DNA of 64,000 nucleotides, from assembly GCA_943788725.1 (NCBI GenBank), contig CALSRJ010000001.1, positions 428,861-492,860 of the forward strand, in the 5' to 3' direction. This DNA comes from an uncultured Flavobacteriales bacterium (lineage in GTDB: Bacteria; Bacteroidota; Bacteroidia; Flavobacteriales_G; Salibacteraceae). Positions 44,363 through 53,853 of the stretch are shown here, one piece after another. The notes beneath the pieces were generated by a model. The model made no database searches. It saw nothing but the letters and a program-made list of their open reading frames with translations, and had not been told where the DNA came from. Within the stretch, counting starts at the first letter, position 1. The number at the start of each line of letters is the position of its first letter. A program made the translations under genes and the position numbers.

Positions 44363-45606
44363 TGTGCGCCGAGTTGTTCGTACACCTGAAGAAGCACGCC
44401 GGCCTCACGCTCCCAATTCAATTCCGCAGCAGCCTTCGACGTATTTTGTCTATACGCTTCTGTTTTCTCCCGATCATTCACCATCCGCACCAAGGTGGCT
44501 CGGATGGATTCGACGCTCATAGGGTCAAATACTTCACCAACTTGATAATATTCAATGACCCTTTTAAGTTCTGGATATTCGCTTCCCGCAATGGCCAAGC
44601 CTGCATGGATGTACTCAAAGAGCTTGTTGGGGCTGGTATAGTAATTATTCAAGCCCAATGCTTGGTAAGGTATTACGCCGATGTCAGCCTGCGCAGACAC
44701 AGCAATGAGTTGGCTTTGCTCAACAGGAGGAAGAAAATGAATCTTCTCCTCCAAGCCAAGCCCCTGACATAGCACTTTCAACTCAGCTTCCAGAGGCCCC
44801 CATCCGAGTAAGACAAGGTGCACCTTATCTACCCCCTTCATCACTTCGATCAGACTTTCAATTCCTCGTCCTTTCGTGTACCCTCCTTGAAAGAGAACGA
44901 TGGATTGGTCATGGGCGATACTCAGTTTATCTCTGAGCTGATATGGAGCTTGCACGCCTTGTTGGTCTAAAAAAGGGCAATTTCGGACCACTACCGGTTG
45001 TTTGATGCCATATCGTTCTTTCAATTCGCCTGCAATGCTATCGTTGACCGTAATCACGACGTCGACTTTTTGAATGAGCTTAGACTCCATTTTTTGGTAG
45101 GACCGTCGTTGAGCAGGATTCAGGGTGGCGAGCTCCGTGTACAACTCGTGCGCATCGTACACCACCTTGGACTTGTGGCGCCCCAAGCGATTGATGATCG
45201 GCAAAGCATTCAAGTCGTGGATGTGCAGGACATCCACTTCTTGCCCAGCAATGAATTGAGCCGCCCCGCGGTAGAAATTTTGGAAGACTATTTCGCGGTG
45301 AAACGGAATCCACAGCGCTTTAAGCAGCTGCTTCCAGCTATTCGATGTTCCTTTATGCCCGTTGCTGTTCGACGTATGCTTCTCCTTTCCATCACCACCA
45401 AACCTCTTCCACAAAAAGGCATACCAGCCCGTTCGAGGAATGCGAACTACAGGGATGCCATTGATAGCTTCATTCAGTGGCAAGTACGATCGGTCTTGAA
45501 CCCCAACAATGGTCACTTCGTGGCCAGCCTCCATCAGGCTTCTCGCCTCTTTTTGGACGCGTGCGTCACGCACTACGTTATTGTTGACTATGCTCAGAAC
45601 CTTCAT
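44359..45606 (-). CDS. Glycosyltransferase family 4
   Basis: A 415-residue GT-B glycosyltransferase. N-terminal KVLSIVNNNVVRDARVQKEARSLMEAGHEVTIVG; donor domain with FQGGYTKGRGIESLIEVM, LLGWGPLEAELK and NKLFEYIHAGLAIAGSEYPELK, the retaining GT4 E-x7-E region. It shares an arrangement with the two GT4 enzymes of the cluster at 43247 and 47147, which suggests duplication and divergence within it. Starts 4 bp before the next stop and 34 bp after the ABC ATPase gene. Confidence 0.92.
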   Translation of the reverse strand: MKVLSIVNNNVVRDARVQKEARSLMEAGHEVTIVGVQDRSYLPLNEAINGIPVVRIPRTGWYAFLWKRFGGDGKEKHTSNSNGHKGTSNSWKQLLKALWIPFHREIVFQNFYRGAAQFIAGQEVDVLHIHDLNALPIINRLGRHKSKVVYDAHELYTELATLNPAQRRSYQKMESKLIQKVDVVITVNDSIAGELKERYGIKQPVVVRNCPFLDQQGVQAPYQLRDKLSIAHDQSIVLFQGGYTKGRGIESLIEVMKGVDKVHLVLLGWGPLEAELKVLCQGLGLEEKIHFLPPVEQSQLIAVSAQADIGVIPYQALGLNNYYTSPNKLFEYIHAGLAIAGSEYPELKRVIEYYQVGEVFDPMSVESIRATLVRMVNDREKTEAYRQNTSKAAAELNWEREAGVLLQVYEQLGAQ

Positions 45607-45640
45607 GTCTGCTGGGAAAAATAAGAATAGAGGGTGAAAG

Positions 45641-46375
45641 CTACGACTTTAAGTACGCAGCAACGACCTCTTCGGTCTCTCCAAATGCTTTCTGAACGCC
45701 TTTATCAATCCAAAGGCACTTGGTGCAATAGCTTTTAATGGATTCCATACTATGGCTCACCAATATTACTGTTCGATCATCATTGATCAGTTCCTTGATC
45801 TTTTCGGTGCTCTTAGACCTGAACTTGAAATCACCCACTCCGAGAATCTCATCGATCAACATCACCTCCCGCTTCAGGTGCACGGCTATCGCAAAGCCCA
45901 GTCGAGCCTTCATTCCGGATGAATAGTTTTTCACTGGCTCGTAGATGAATTGGTGGAGCTCACTAAAGGCAATGATATCTTCAATCACAGCATTGATTTC
46001 TTCTTGAGTGAACCCTAAAATGGTCGCGTTCAAGTAGATGTTTTCTTTGCCGTTGAGGTCATCTTTGAACCCGGTTCCTAAAGACAATAGTGCAGAAGCG
46101 CGACCAGAGACTTCAATAGCGCCTTCATCTGGAACAAATATTCCGCCGATGGTGCGCAAGAGAGTCGACTTCCCAGAACCGTTGGAACCAATGACCCCCA
46201 GTACTTCGCCGCTGTTCAGTGTGAAATTCAAATTTCTCAACGCCCAGAAGTGATCGCGCTGAGCAGTTTCGGGAGTCTTGGATAGGAAACCTTGAAGTAC
46301 ACTCTTCACACGGGTCGCTTTGAACCGACTCAGCTTGAACTTCAACCCCATATCCTTTACCTCGATGGCTACCAT
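45641..46375 (-). CDS. Polysaccharide ABC transporter ATPase, Wzt/KpsT/TagH-like
   Basis: A 244-residue ATPase that energises export of lipid-linked polysaccharide across the inner membrane. Walker A GVIGSNGSGKSTLL, signature YSSGMKARLGFAI, Walker B VMLIDEILGVGDFKF and the H-loop ILVSHSMESI are all present. It ends soon after the ATPase core, lacking the C-terminal carbohydrate-binding domain of the O9a Wzt type, so terminal-residue recognition is not expected. The open frame extends 15 codons; ATG 46375 is preferred (MVAIEVKDMGLKFKL). Its permease is the previous gene in the transcript, 1 bp away. Confidence 0.93.
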   Translation of the reverse strand: MVAIEVKDMGLKFKLSRFKATRVKSVLQGFLSKTPETAQRDHFWALRNLNFTLNSGEVLGVIGSNGSGKSTLLRTIGGIFVPDEGAIEVSGRASALLSLGTGFKDDLNGKENIYLNATILGFTQEEINAVIEDIIAFSELHQFIYEPVKNYSSGMKARLGFAIAVHLKREVMLIDEILGVGDFKFRSKSTEKIKELINDDRTVILVSHSMESIKSYCTKCLWIDKGVQKAFGETEEVVAAYLKS

Positions 46376-46376
46376 G

Positions 46377-47150
46377 CTATAGGTCTTTTGCAATATTGGG
46401 TCGTCCGCGGTACAAAGCAATCGCTATGAACCAACAGACTACGCTGAGGATGATGAATACAAACATAAATGGCGACGGATGCTGACCAAAGATCAAGACC
46501 CGCTTAAAACTATCGATCAGGGGGGCAAATGGACTCAAAACGGTATAGAGCACTTGGTAATCTACCGGAAGCTGCTCAATGTTGTACAGTACTGGAGACA
46601 AGTACAACAAGATGCGCACTCCAAATTGCAGAATATTCAATAGGTCTCTAAAATAGACTCCTACGATGGAAACGATAAGGCTAAAGGCGATGACAAACTG
46701 GAACTCAACGAGTAATAACACGGGCAACCACAACCAATTGAGCGTAGGTTCCACATCGAAAAATAACGTCATGATGAACAAAATGACAAAGCCCACAAGC
46801 ATGTCTACCCCTCCGATCAGCACTTTAGAGACCGGCAAGACGGAAAAAGGAAACTTGACCGTTTGCAGCAATTTACCATTCGAAACAAGGGATCGCGCGG
46901 CTTGCACGATCGATGTTGAAAACCAGCGATAGGCTATCAGACCAGTAAGCAGTTCGACCGCATAGGTGGGGCCTCCGCGCTGGAAAATAAATTTCACCAG
47001 CACCAAATAGATCAGCATGAGCATCAGTGGATCTATCAAAGCCCATAAAATGCCAAGGAACCTACTCTTGTACTTGATCTTCAACTCTCCAAGCACGAGG
47101 TACTTCAAGATCGATCGGAACGAGGCGCGGTATTGTTTAGCGGAAATCAA
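46377..47150 (-). CDS. Polysaccharide ABC transporter permease, Wzm/TagG-like
   Basis: A 257-residue ABC-2 permease with six hydrophobic segments, and the ABC-2 features around LGELKIKYKSRFLGILWALIDPLMLMLIYLVLVKFIF in the N-terminal amphipathic helix and first membrane helix. With the downstream ATPase it forms the exporter for the completed or partly completed glycan. It overlaps the preceding glycosyltransferase by 4 bp and ends 1 bp before the ATPase start, a tight translational unit. Confidence 0.92.
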   Translation of the reverse strand: MISAKQYRASFRSILKYLVLGELKIKYKSRFLGILWALIDPLMLMLIYLVLVKFIFQRGGPTYAVELLTGLIAYRWFSTSIVQAARSLVSNGKLLQTVKFPFSVLPVSKVLIGGVDMLVGFVILFIMTLFFDVEPTLNWLWLPVLLLVEFQFVIAFSLIVSIVGVYFRDLLNILQFGVRILLYLSPVLYNIEQLPVDYQVLYTVLSPFAPLIDSFKRVLIFGQHPSPFMFVFIILSVVCWFIAIALYRGRPNIAKDL

Positions 47151-48715
47151 AGTGCTAAGTAAATATCTTCTAACTTCTTTTCTTCTACCGCCCAGCGATA
47201 CTTTTCAGCGGCCTTTTGTGTATTCTCCTTAAACCTGAGTCGATCTTGCGGATTATCCATCATCCTGTGAATAGAGGACTTAATGCTCTCTATGTCCTCT
47301 GGATCAAACGTAAATCCAATCTCGCTTTCATTTACGACACGCTCCATTTCCGGAAAGTTGCTAGCAATCACCGGAAGTCTTGCTTGCACATATTCGAAGA
47401 GCTTGTTGGGGGAGCAATAGTAGTAGCTCAAACAGATGTTCATGATGGGTGCGATACCACAATCTGCTGACGCCAAATAGGAGGCAACTTCGTAATGAGG
47501 AACCGGACCAAAGAAAGAAACCTTGTCTTCCGCTTTTTCAGATTGGATCAATTTCCGAAGACCAGACATGTACACCTCAGACCCGTATCCTAATAAGACA
47601 AAATGTAAATTTTCGATTTGATTTACCGCCTTGATTACATTCTCTAAGCCTCTATTGAACGTAATACCTCCTGAATAGATCAACAAAAAATCTTTGTCCC
47701 TAACGTTTAGTGCTTTACGTAGCGAAACATCGCTCATCAAGGCTTGGGCCTCTCGCTGTCTTGGTGCATTGATGATGACCGTTGGTTTTGGTGCCTTGTA
47801 CTCCTTCGCCATCCAATCGGCTATGCATTCCCCCACCGTAATGACCTTGTCAGCTGCGGCCATCCCCCTTGTTTCAATCCACTTTAGCAACCACGTCTTG
47901 AAAATACCCGCAGGCGCCAATCTATTCTTATGCAAATAGAGTTCGTGGGAATCATAGACAAGCTTAGCTTGTTGTTTCCGCTGTAAGACCATCCCGATAT
48001 AGAGGGTGTTCAAATCGTGACAATGATATATGTCTGCCGGGTATTTAAGTGAATACGCCTTGGCTTTACGGAAAAAATCGAGGTAGACAAAATAGCGGTG
48101 AGCTGGACGCAACAACCAGCGCATGGGATCTTGGATGAGGTTTCGCGATGTCCACATTATCCGGTTCTTCAGGTTCCGCTTTATCCGGCGAGGCGAAAAC
48201 ATTCGTCCGAATCGATACATTAACCCTAGCGTAAAAGAAGCTATGTACAAGAAGCCTAGTTGGGTCATCAGGATAGGTGCCCGGAAAAACAATGGAACTG
48301 CGTTTTTAACCAATTCTGCCTTGGCCTGCTCCATATTGTCATAGGACACACCAAGGTGAGCAAAAGCCTTTAATCGAAGCGTTCGAAAAAAGGCTTTGAC
48401 CTTTCGGAGAATCTCTGGGCGTTTGCGTATTCTAGCACCACTGGATCTTGGAATGCGCACTTCCCATCGCATCCACTTCGGTCGGTAATACAAGGGGTTT
48501 CCAAAAATCCGAATTAGCCTTTGGTTGATTGGATCGGTTCTCAAGCGTGTGATTTGCACTCCTTCGCGCGTTTCACGAGGAACGGTCTTCTTATCTAAAA
48601 ATGCGATGACTTCCACTTGAAAACCAGCGTTGACCAAGGTTGCTGACTCCTTCAATACCCGCGCATCGTTTGCGCAGTTATTGAATACGAACATCCTTAC
48701 TTTCTTATTGGTCAT
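47147..48715 (-). CDS. Large glycosyltransferase family 4
   Basis: A 522-residue GT-B glycosyltransferase, about 100 residues longer than its neighbours because of an insert between about residues 75 and 200. The insert has a hydrophobic stretch (LMTQLGFLYIASFTLGLMYRFG) with flanking basic residues, so it may tether the enzyme to the inner membrane. N-terminus MTNKKVRMFVFNNCANDARVLKESATLVNAGFQVEVIAF and donor-domain IYSGGITFNRGLENVI, LLGYGSE and NKLFEYVQARLPVIASNFPEM support the family. Starts 48 bp after the WlbA-like gene. Confidence 0.9.
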   Translation of the reverse strand: MTNKKVRMFVFNNCANDARVLKESATLVNAGFQVEVIAFLDKKTVPRETREGVQITRLRTDPINQRLIRIFGNPLYYRPKWMRWEVRIPRSSGARIRKRPEILRKVKAFFRTLRLKAFAHLGVSYDNMEQAKAELVKNAVPLFFRAPILMTQLGFLYIASFTLGLMYRFGRMFSPRRIKRNLKNRIMWTSRNLIQDPMRWLLRPAHRYFVYLDFFRKAKAYSLKYPADIYHCHDLNTLYIGMVLQRKQQAKLVYDSHELYLHKNRLAPAGIFKTWLLKWIETRGMAAADKVITVGECIADWMAKEYKAPKPTVIINAPRQREAQALMSDVSLRKALNVRDKDFLLIYSGGITFNRGLENVIKAVNQIENLHFVLLGYGSEVYMSGLRKLIQSEKAEDKVSFFGPVPHYEVASYLASADCGIAPIMNICLSYYYCSPNKLFEYVQARLPVIASNFPEMERVVNESEIGFTFDPEDIESIKSSIHRMMDNPQDRLRFKENTQKAAEKYRWAVEEKKLEDIYLAL

Positions 48716-48763
48716 AGCGGTAGGCCAGCGGGGTTGTTGGGTTCAGCGTCCATGTCGACGCGA

Positions 48764-49792
48764 TTAGCTCAACATCTGTCGTTGCTTGCGGTGAATGCGC
48801 TCAATGATCTCCACCACTTTCATGCCTTCCAGCGCGTTGGTAGAAATCTGAGACTTACCCGTCAACACGTCAATGACGTTCTCGATGACGTAGTGGTGAT
48901 TTGCAGCGCTGCCCTTGTAGTCTCCGTAATCGTTTGGTGGATTGGATGGAGGAAGCTTGGGCATCTCGTAGTCTTTGATGTGGCAGTACTCTACTTGGTC
49001 CATGTACTGACCGCTGACTTTAACCGTGCCTTTTTCACCGACCACTACAATGCTACTCTCGAAGTTGGTATCAAAGATGGCCGTGCTGTAATTGATGGAT
49101 CCGAAACCGCCATTCACAAACTCAAATTGAACCAGTCCTGAGTCGTCGAACTCAGTGCTCCCTTTGTGGCTGAAGTTGGTACTCATGGCCACAATGTTTT
49201 GTATATCACCAAACAACCAGTACATGATGTCTACAAAGTGGCTGAACTGGGTGAAAAGTACTCCCCCGTCTAGGTTCTTGGTTCCTTTCCAACCACCTGC
49301 TTTGTAATACCTTGCGTCGCGATTCCAATAACAACTCAGTTGAACCATGTTGATGGCACCCAAGCGGTTTTCCTCCATCAAACTCTTCAACCATTTTGAA
49401 GACGGTGAATACCGATTTTGCTTGACGCAGAAAACGTGACGGGAAACTTGGAGTGACTTGAAGATAACATCCTCGCATTCCTGACGTGTCAAGCCCATTG
49501 GCTTCTCAATCACTACGTGAGAACGACTTTCCAAAGCCTTGATGGCTTGGGTGGCATGGTATCCGTTCGGGGTGCAGATATTGACGACATCCAGTTTGAT
49601 GTCAGCTTCCAAGAACGCTTCAAGGGATTCAAAGAGCGCAACCTCTGGAAACATCGCTTTCGCTTCCGCACGCTTTGCTTCGTCGGCGTCCACGACAACC
49701 TTGAGCGTGCTACTCTCGTTGCCATCTACCATGATAGCATGCTTCTTACCTATGTGTCCAAATCCAACTACTCCGAAGGAAATCTGCGTCAT
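48764..49792 (-). CDS. Gfo/Idh/MocA oxidoreductase, WlbA/WbpB-like
   Basis: A 342-residue NAD(P)-dependent sugar oxidoreductase. Rossmann loop VVGFGHIGKKHA, the EKPMGLTRQE motif, and the C-terminal domain VQLSCYWNRDARYYKAGGWKGTKNLDGGVLFTQFSHFVD, which resembles WlbA/WbpB, 3-dehydrogenases of UDP-N-acetylglucosaminuronic acid that supply 2,3-diacetamido sugars. The window has no partner aminotransferase or acetyltransferase for that pathway, so the exact step is uncertain. It leads the glycosyltransferase/ABC block and is divergent from the DUF393 gene. Confidence 0.85.
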   Translation of the reverse strand: MTQISFGVVGFGHIGKKHAIMVDGNESSTLKVVVDADEAKRAEAKAMFPEVALFESLEAFLEADIKLDVVNICTPNGYHATQAIKALESRSHVVIEKPMGLTRQECEDVIFKSLQVSRHVFCVKQNRYSPSSKWLKSLMEENRLGAINMVQLSCYWNRDARYYKAGGWKGTKNLDGGVLFTQFSHFVDIMYWLFGDIQNIVAMSTNFSHKGSTEFDDSGLVQFEFVNGGFGSINYSTAIFDTNFESSIVVVGEKGTVKVSGQYMDQVEYCHIKDYEMPKLPPSNPPNDYGDYKGSAANHHYVIENVIDVLTGKSQISTNALEGMKVVEIIERIHRKQRQMLS

Positions 49793-49905
49793 AACTGTTA
49801 AAAATTGGCTGCGAAGATAACCGTTTCTGTGGGCTGATAAAGGCCACTATCGATCAAAAGCGACGTGAACAATTTACCTTAAAACACCTTCCTTTGAAGG
49901 TGGAA

Positions 49906-50334
49906 ATGCAATCGACAAACACTTCTCATCAGATCTTGCTCTTTGACGGAGTTTGCAACTTGTGCAATGCAGTGGTTCAATTCGTACTAAGACACGACAA
50001 GCACAATCAGTTAAGCTTTGCATCCCTTCAATCACCGTTTGGCAAGGCTGCCCTACAGCAACATGGATTAGAATCGAAAGACCTTAAGACCTTCGTTTAC
50101 TTGCGAGATGAGAAGGCATATACACGCTCCACGGCTTTTATCTACCTGATGCGCGACCTTGGAGGCGGATTTCGATTGCTGGAAGTCTGCTGGATCTTTC
50201 CGCGTTTCTTGCGCGATGCGGTCTACCATGCAGTATCACGGACCCGTTACTCCATTTTCGGTAAAAGCGCAGAATGCTACGTACCTTCAGAAGACCTGCG
50301 ACATCGGTTCCTAGACGGACTTCCCTCCGCCTAG
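49906..50334 (+). CDS. DCC family thiol-disulfide protein (DUF393)
   Basis: A 142-residue thioredoxin-like protein with the D-x-x-C-x-x-C motif LLFDGVCNLCNAVVQFVL at about residues 11-28 and LASLQSPFG-type and AFIYLMRDLGGG segments of the DUF393/DCC family, thought to act in thiol-disulfide exchange. The frame is open at a TTG four codons upstream (49894); ATG 49906 is preferred. A small hairpin ACCTTC/GAAGGT (49886-49901) lies directly before the start. Its 3' end overlaps the convergent epimerase gene by 24 bp. Confidence 0.9.
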   Translation: MQSTNTSHQILLFDGVCNLCNAVVQFVLRHDKHNQLSFASLQSPFGKAALQQHGLESKDLKTFVYLRDEKAYTRSTAFIYLMRDLGGGFRLLEVCWIFPRFLRDAVYHAVSRTRYSIFGKSAECYVPSEDLRHRFLDGLPSA

Positions 50335-51318
50335 AAACTCCCAGTACCATTGAATGGCCTCGGTCAATCCTGACTTGAGATCATACTCTGGTCGATAACC
50401 CAAGATGGCTTTGGCTTTTACGATAGACGCCAGGCTATGACGAACGTCCCCAATCCGTTCAGGGCCGTACTTGACATCAACATCCAAGATACGCGGGTCG
50501 AAATCGCCGAGCAATTCCTGCAGGATATTGATCAATTCGTTCAGGTTGGTGCTGTCTCCAAAGGCCACATTGTACACCTCGTTCACGGCAGTCGGATTGG
50601 ATGACAAAGCCGCAATGTGATTCGCGTGAATGACATTCTTGATGTAAGTGAAATCCCGTGACTGCGTTCCATCCCCATGCATGGTGGGTGCCTCATGCCG
50701 TATCAAATGGCGAATGAATTTTGGAATGGCCGCGGCGTATGCTCCGTCCGGATCTTGGTGCTTTCCAAAAACATTGAAATAACGAAGACCGATGGTTTCC
50801 ATCCCGTACAATTCTCCAAATACACGGGCGTAGTTCTCGTTGACACTCTTTGTCACTGCATACGGTGACAGTGGTTTTCCAATCCTAACTTCTTCTTTAG
50901 GCAAACTTTGCTCATCTCCATAAACCGAACTACTGGTGGCGAAAACAAAGCGTTTGACCTTCGCATCCCTCGCTGCAACTAGCATGTTGAGAAATCCGTT
51001 GATGTTGACGTCGTTAGTGGTAACCGGATCGTTGATGGACCTTGGAACGGATCCTAAGGCTGCTTGATGCATCACGTAATCTACCCCATCAACCGAGTTT
51101 GCGCATGCCTTGGCGTCTCGGATGTCTCCATGGATGAAGGTAAACCGATTGTTCGACATGAAGGGTTCGAGGTTACGCTGAAAGCCTGTGCTAAGGTCAT
51201 CCAAGCCCACCACTTCATTGCCATGTGCCAGAAGATCCTCCACAAGGTTCGACCCTATGAATCCAGCGGCACCCGTCACAAGGATTCGACTCCCCGTGAT
51301 ATGTCTATCGATCACCAT
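50311..51318 (-). CDS. UDP-N-acetylglucosamine 4-epimerase, WbpP/TviC-like
   Basis: A 335-residue extended SDR nucleotide-sugar epimerase. The NAD loop is VTGAAGFIGSNLVEDL (residues about 14-29), followed by GLDDLSTGFQRNL, SSSVYGDEQ and the catalytic YAVTK (Tyr about 158, Lys about 162), with RYFNVFGKHQDPDGAYAAAIPKF, which resembles WbpP/TviC that convert UDP-GlcNAc or its uronate to the galacto form. Feeds the glycan cluster. The 3' end overlaps the DUF393 gene by 24 bp on the opposite strand. rny is 22 bp upstream of its start on the same strand. Confidence 0.92.
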   Translation of the reverse strand: MVIDRHITGSRILVTGAAGFIGSNLVEDLLAHGNEVVGLDDLSTGFQRNLEPFMSNNRFTFIHGDIRDAKACANSVDGVDYVMHQAALGSVPRSINDPVTTNDVNINGFLNMLVAARDAKVKRFVFATSSSVYGDEQSLPKEEVRIGKPLSPYAVTKSVNENYARVFGELYGMETIGLRYFNVFGKHQDPDGAYAAAIPKFIRHLIRHEAPTMHGDGTQSRDFTYIKNVIHANHIAALSSNPTAVNEVYNVAFGDSTNLNELINILQELLGDFDPRILDVDVKYGPERIGDVRHSLASIVKAKAILGYRPEYDLKSGLTEAIQWYWEFLGGGKSV

Positions 51319-51340
51319 TCTTTTCTATTCACAACAGCAC

Positions 51341-52879
51341 TTAGCGTGCAATCGACGTTGCGCGCATCTCTCGGATCACGGTTACTTTCACTTGACCAGG
51401 GTAGGTCATTTCGTCTTGGATCTTCTCAGATATCTGGAAAGCCAATGTACTGGCCTCTTCGTCCTTGACCTTATCGCTGGAAACAATCACACGAAGTTCT
51501 CGTCCGGCCTGGATAGCGTATGACTTTTCAACGCCTGGATATTCCAATGGAATGCGCTCCAAATCTTTGATGCGCTGTATGTAAGAATCCAGAATCTCTC
51601 GTCGAGCCCCCGGCCGAGCCCCACTGACCGCATCGCACACTTGCACGATTGGTGAGATGAGGGTCGTCATTTCTATTTCATCGTGGTGAGCACCTATGGC
51701 ATTGCATACGTCTGCTTTCTCGTTGTACTTCTCGGCGATCTTCATGCCCAAGATCGCGTGCGGCATTTCGCTTTCTTCATCCGATACCTTTCCAATGTCG
51801 TGAAGCAGTCCGGCGCGTTTGGCCACCTTAGCATTCAAGCCGAGTTCTGCCGCCATTGTAGCGCAAAGATTTGCTACCTCTCTACTGTGTTGCAGCAAGT
51901 TCTGACCATAAGAAGAGCGGTACTTCATGCGACCGATCATTCGGATCAACTCCGGGTGGAGTCCGTGAATATTCAGATCAATACACGTACGCTTACCCGT
52001 CTCGATGATCTCTTCGTCTAGTCGCTTCTTTGTCTTGGCAACTACCTCTTCGATGCGTGCAGGGTGAATCCTTCCATCTGTCACCAATTGGTGTAGCGAA
52101 AGCCTCGCAATTTCTCTTCGAACCGAATCAAAGCAAGAAAGGATGATGGCCTCTGGAGTATCGTCAACGATGATCTCGACACCCGTAGCAGCTTCTATAG
52201 CCCGGATGTTCCGTCCTTCCCTTCCAATGATGCGACCTTTGATCTCGTCACTTTCGATGTTGAATACCGACACAGAGTTCTCAATGGCTTGCTCGGTAGC
52301 CACACGCTGAATGGTTTCGACGACGATCTTTTTGGCCTCCTTGTTTGCGTTGATCTTTGCTTCGTCCACGATATCTTTCATCAAGCCCATGGCTTCGGTC
52401 TTGGCTTCACCTACAAGCACTTCCTTCATTTGCTCCTTTGCTTCGTCTGCTGAAAGTCCTGAAAGGCTTTCCAATTGCTTTACCTGCTTCGTGTAAAGAC
52501 CAGCCAAATCATCTTGCTTTTTCTCAACGACCTCTAATTGCCGACCGAGGTTCTCCTTAAGCGAGTCGAGCTCTTGCTCTTTCTTCTTGCTATCACCAAG
52601 GCGATTGTTGAGGGTATTCTCCTTCTGCTTAACCCTGCTTTCTGCCTCGGAGATTTTTCTGTTCTTCTCTTGGATCACCTTCTCGTGCTCCTCCTTTAGT
52701 TGCAGGAATTTCTCCTTTGCCTGCATGAGCTTTTCCTTCTTGATGATCTCGGCGTCTTTTTCGGCCTCATCCAGAATGGATTTGCGTTGACTTTGCAGCG
52801 CGGATCGCTGTAACACCCACATCAAGCCTGCTCCGCCCAGTAGTGCAACGATTCCAATAACCATTGTCATAATATCCAT
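51341..52879 (-). CDS. rny: Ribonuclease Y
   Basis: Membrane-anchored endoribonuclease that begins mRNA decay. The 512-residue protein has an N-terminal helix ([19 protein letters not shown]), a long coiled coil to about residue 200, the KH domain [25 protein letters not shown], and the HD domain with LLHDIGKV and [10 protein letters not shown]. The length and order match the family. The 6S RNA gene and zapA lie immediately upstream on the same strand. The start ATG at 52877-52879 begins MDIMTMVIG. Confidence 0.97.
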   Translation of the reverse strand: MDIMTMVIGIVALLGGAGLMWVLQRSALQSQRKSILDEAEKDAEIIKKEKLMQAKEKFLQLKEEHEKVIQEKNRKISEAESRVKQKENTLNNRLGDSKKKEQELDSLKENLGRQLEVVEKKQDDLAGLYTKQVKQLESLSGLSADEAKEQMKEVLVGEAKTEAMGLMKDIVDEAKINANKEAKKIVVETIQRVATEQAIENSVSVFNIESDEIKGRIIGREGRNIRAIEAATGVEIIVDDTPEAIILSCFDSVRREIARLSLHQLVTDGRIHPARIEEVVAKTKKRLDEEIIETGKRTCIDLNIHGLHPELIRMIGRMKYRSSYGQNLLQHSREVANLCATMAAELGLNAKVAKRAGLLHDIGKVSDEESEMPHAILGMKIAEKYNEKADVCNAIGAHHDEIEMTTLISPIVQVCDAVSGARPGARREILDSYIQRIKDLERIPLEYPGVEKSYAIQAGRELRVIVSSDKVKDEEASTLAFQISEKIQDEMTYPGQVKVTVIREMRATSIAR

Positions 52880-52900
52880 TTCTCTGTGTTTTTAGGTTGT

Positions 52901-53105
52901 AAAAAAGCCCGCACAAACAGGAGTTATGTAACCTCCGAAAAAAGCAAAAGATCGGGACTAACCGAGCAGCGCAAGCGTCCAGTGTCTCCTCCAAAGAGGA
53001 AATCTCTCGACGGATCGAGATAAACAGGCCTGCTTTTGCTACACACTAAGTTTCGTCCCAGCGTTGTAGATGTTCAGGTTACAAAACGGTTCGTTTGTAC
53101 GGGCT
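52901..53105 (-). ncRNA. ssrS: 6S RNA (ssrS), between zapA and rny
   Basis: Minus-strand RNA of about 205 nt. The 5' end arm (53093-53105) pairs with the 3' arm (52906-52918) over 13 bp with one G-U pair; inside, GTAACCT (53076-53082) pairs with AGGTTAC (52928-52934); apical hairpins include TCTCGA/TCGAGA and TCCTC/GAGGA. The 3' arm runs into six T residues, a built-in terminator. A long, rod-like RNA with an internal bubble is the 6S pattern, and the zapA-6S-rny setting is known in this phylum. It would bind the sigma-A holoenzyme. A covariance model search would confirm it. Confidence 0.78.
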
Positions 53106-53125
53106 AAACTTTTAAAGAACGTTCG

Positions 53126-53422
53126 CTAAGATGCGAGCGTTGAATCAATCCGGTCGATGAGGTTCTGTAGGTGGTCGTGGGCCTTGTCGTACACGAGCTC
53201 TTCCGCTCCATGTCCTTTCTCCAAGGTCAGTTCCAACGCCAACATGGCCAGTAGGTCCAACTTGTCCTTCACCGCAAAGCTCGACTCCAGTGCTTTGAGT
53301 CGTTCGTTGATAAAGGCAGCTGCTTTTCGCACTTCCTCTTCTTCGTCCCGTTGGACAGAGAGTGGATATACGCGGTTAGCTATGTTGACTTTTATAGATA
53401 GTTCACTCATTCGATCAGTCAT
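53126..53422 (-). CDS. zapA: Cell division protein ZapA
   Basis: A 98-residue FtsZ-ring stabilising protein. The N-terminal beta part (LSIKVNIANRVYPLSVQRDEEEEVRKAAAFINERL) and the long C-terminal helix that forms the tetrameric coiled coil (DKLDLLAMLALELTLEKG) match ZapA. It overlaps the coiled-coil gene upstream by 8 bp and is followed 20 bp later by the 6S RNA, as in other bacteria where ssrS lies next to zapA. Confidence 0.93.
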   Translation of the reverse strand: MTDRMSELSIKVNIANRVYPLSVQRDEEEEVRKAAAFINERLKALESSFAVKDKLDLLAMLALELTLEKGHGAEELVYDKAHDHLQNLIDRIDSTLAS

Positions 53423-53711
53423 TCAACAGCGCTATGCATCTGTCAATTTCCCGTACTAGTTGGCTGATTCTGCGCTTCGACTCGGTCACTTTTTCTTCAT
53501 CTCCTTTGATTGCCGAAGCCATTCTCAACACTTTATTCTCCTCCTTCAATCGCTCGATCTCAGCGTTCAATCCTCCCATTTTAGCCTCCAGCTTTCGGTT
53601 GTCCTCTTCCAAGGACTGGACACGCCCAACTCCCTGTTGATACGCATGAATCAGTCCATCCGTTCTTTTCGTAAGGCTTTCAATAGAAGAGCTTAAATCT
53701 TTCACCATCAA
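53415..53711 (-). CDS. Small coiled-coil protein, possibly ZapB-like
   Basis: A 98-residue, wholly helical protein with heptad-like charged segments (SLEEDNRKLEAKMGGLNAEIERLKEENKVL) and no signal. Position directly before zapA, with an 8-bp overlap, points to cell division; it could serve as a ZapB-like partner, but coiled coils are poor evidence of kinship, and the name is not proven. It starts at ATG 53711 (MMVKDL) or the second codon. Divergent from the M23 peptidase. Confidence 0.7.
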   Translation of the reverse strand: MMVKDLSSSIESLTKRTDGLIHAYQQGVGRVQSLEEDNRKLEAKMGGLNAEIERLKEENKVLRMASAIKGDEEKVTESKRRISQLVREIDRCIALLND

Positions 53712-53853
53712 CGATTTAGTAAAGAATAGCCACTACACGTAGCAGTGACCCAAAGGTTGTAATTTTTATGGATTGATTGTTTAAAAACGAAAAAATCTTT
53801 GCTCAAAGCACCCTGCACGATGTCCTACATTCGCACGCATCTCAAGGCTGTCC

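Noticed and set aside
49886..49901. Regulatory hairpin ACCTTC/GAAGGT just before the DUF393 gene
   Set aside because: Only a 6-bp stem with a 4-base loop, no known ligand or consensus; mentioned with the gene but not claimed as a switch.
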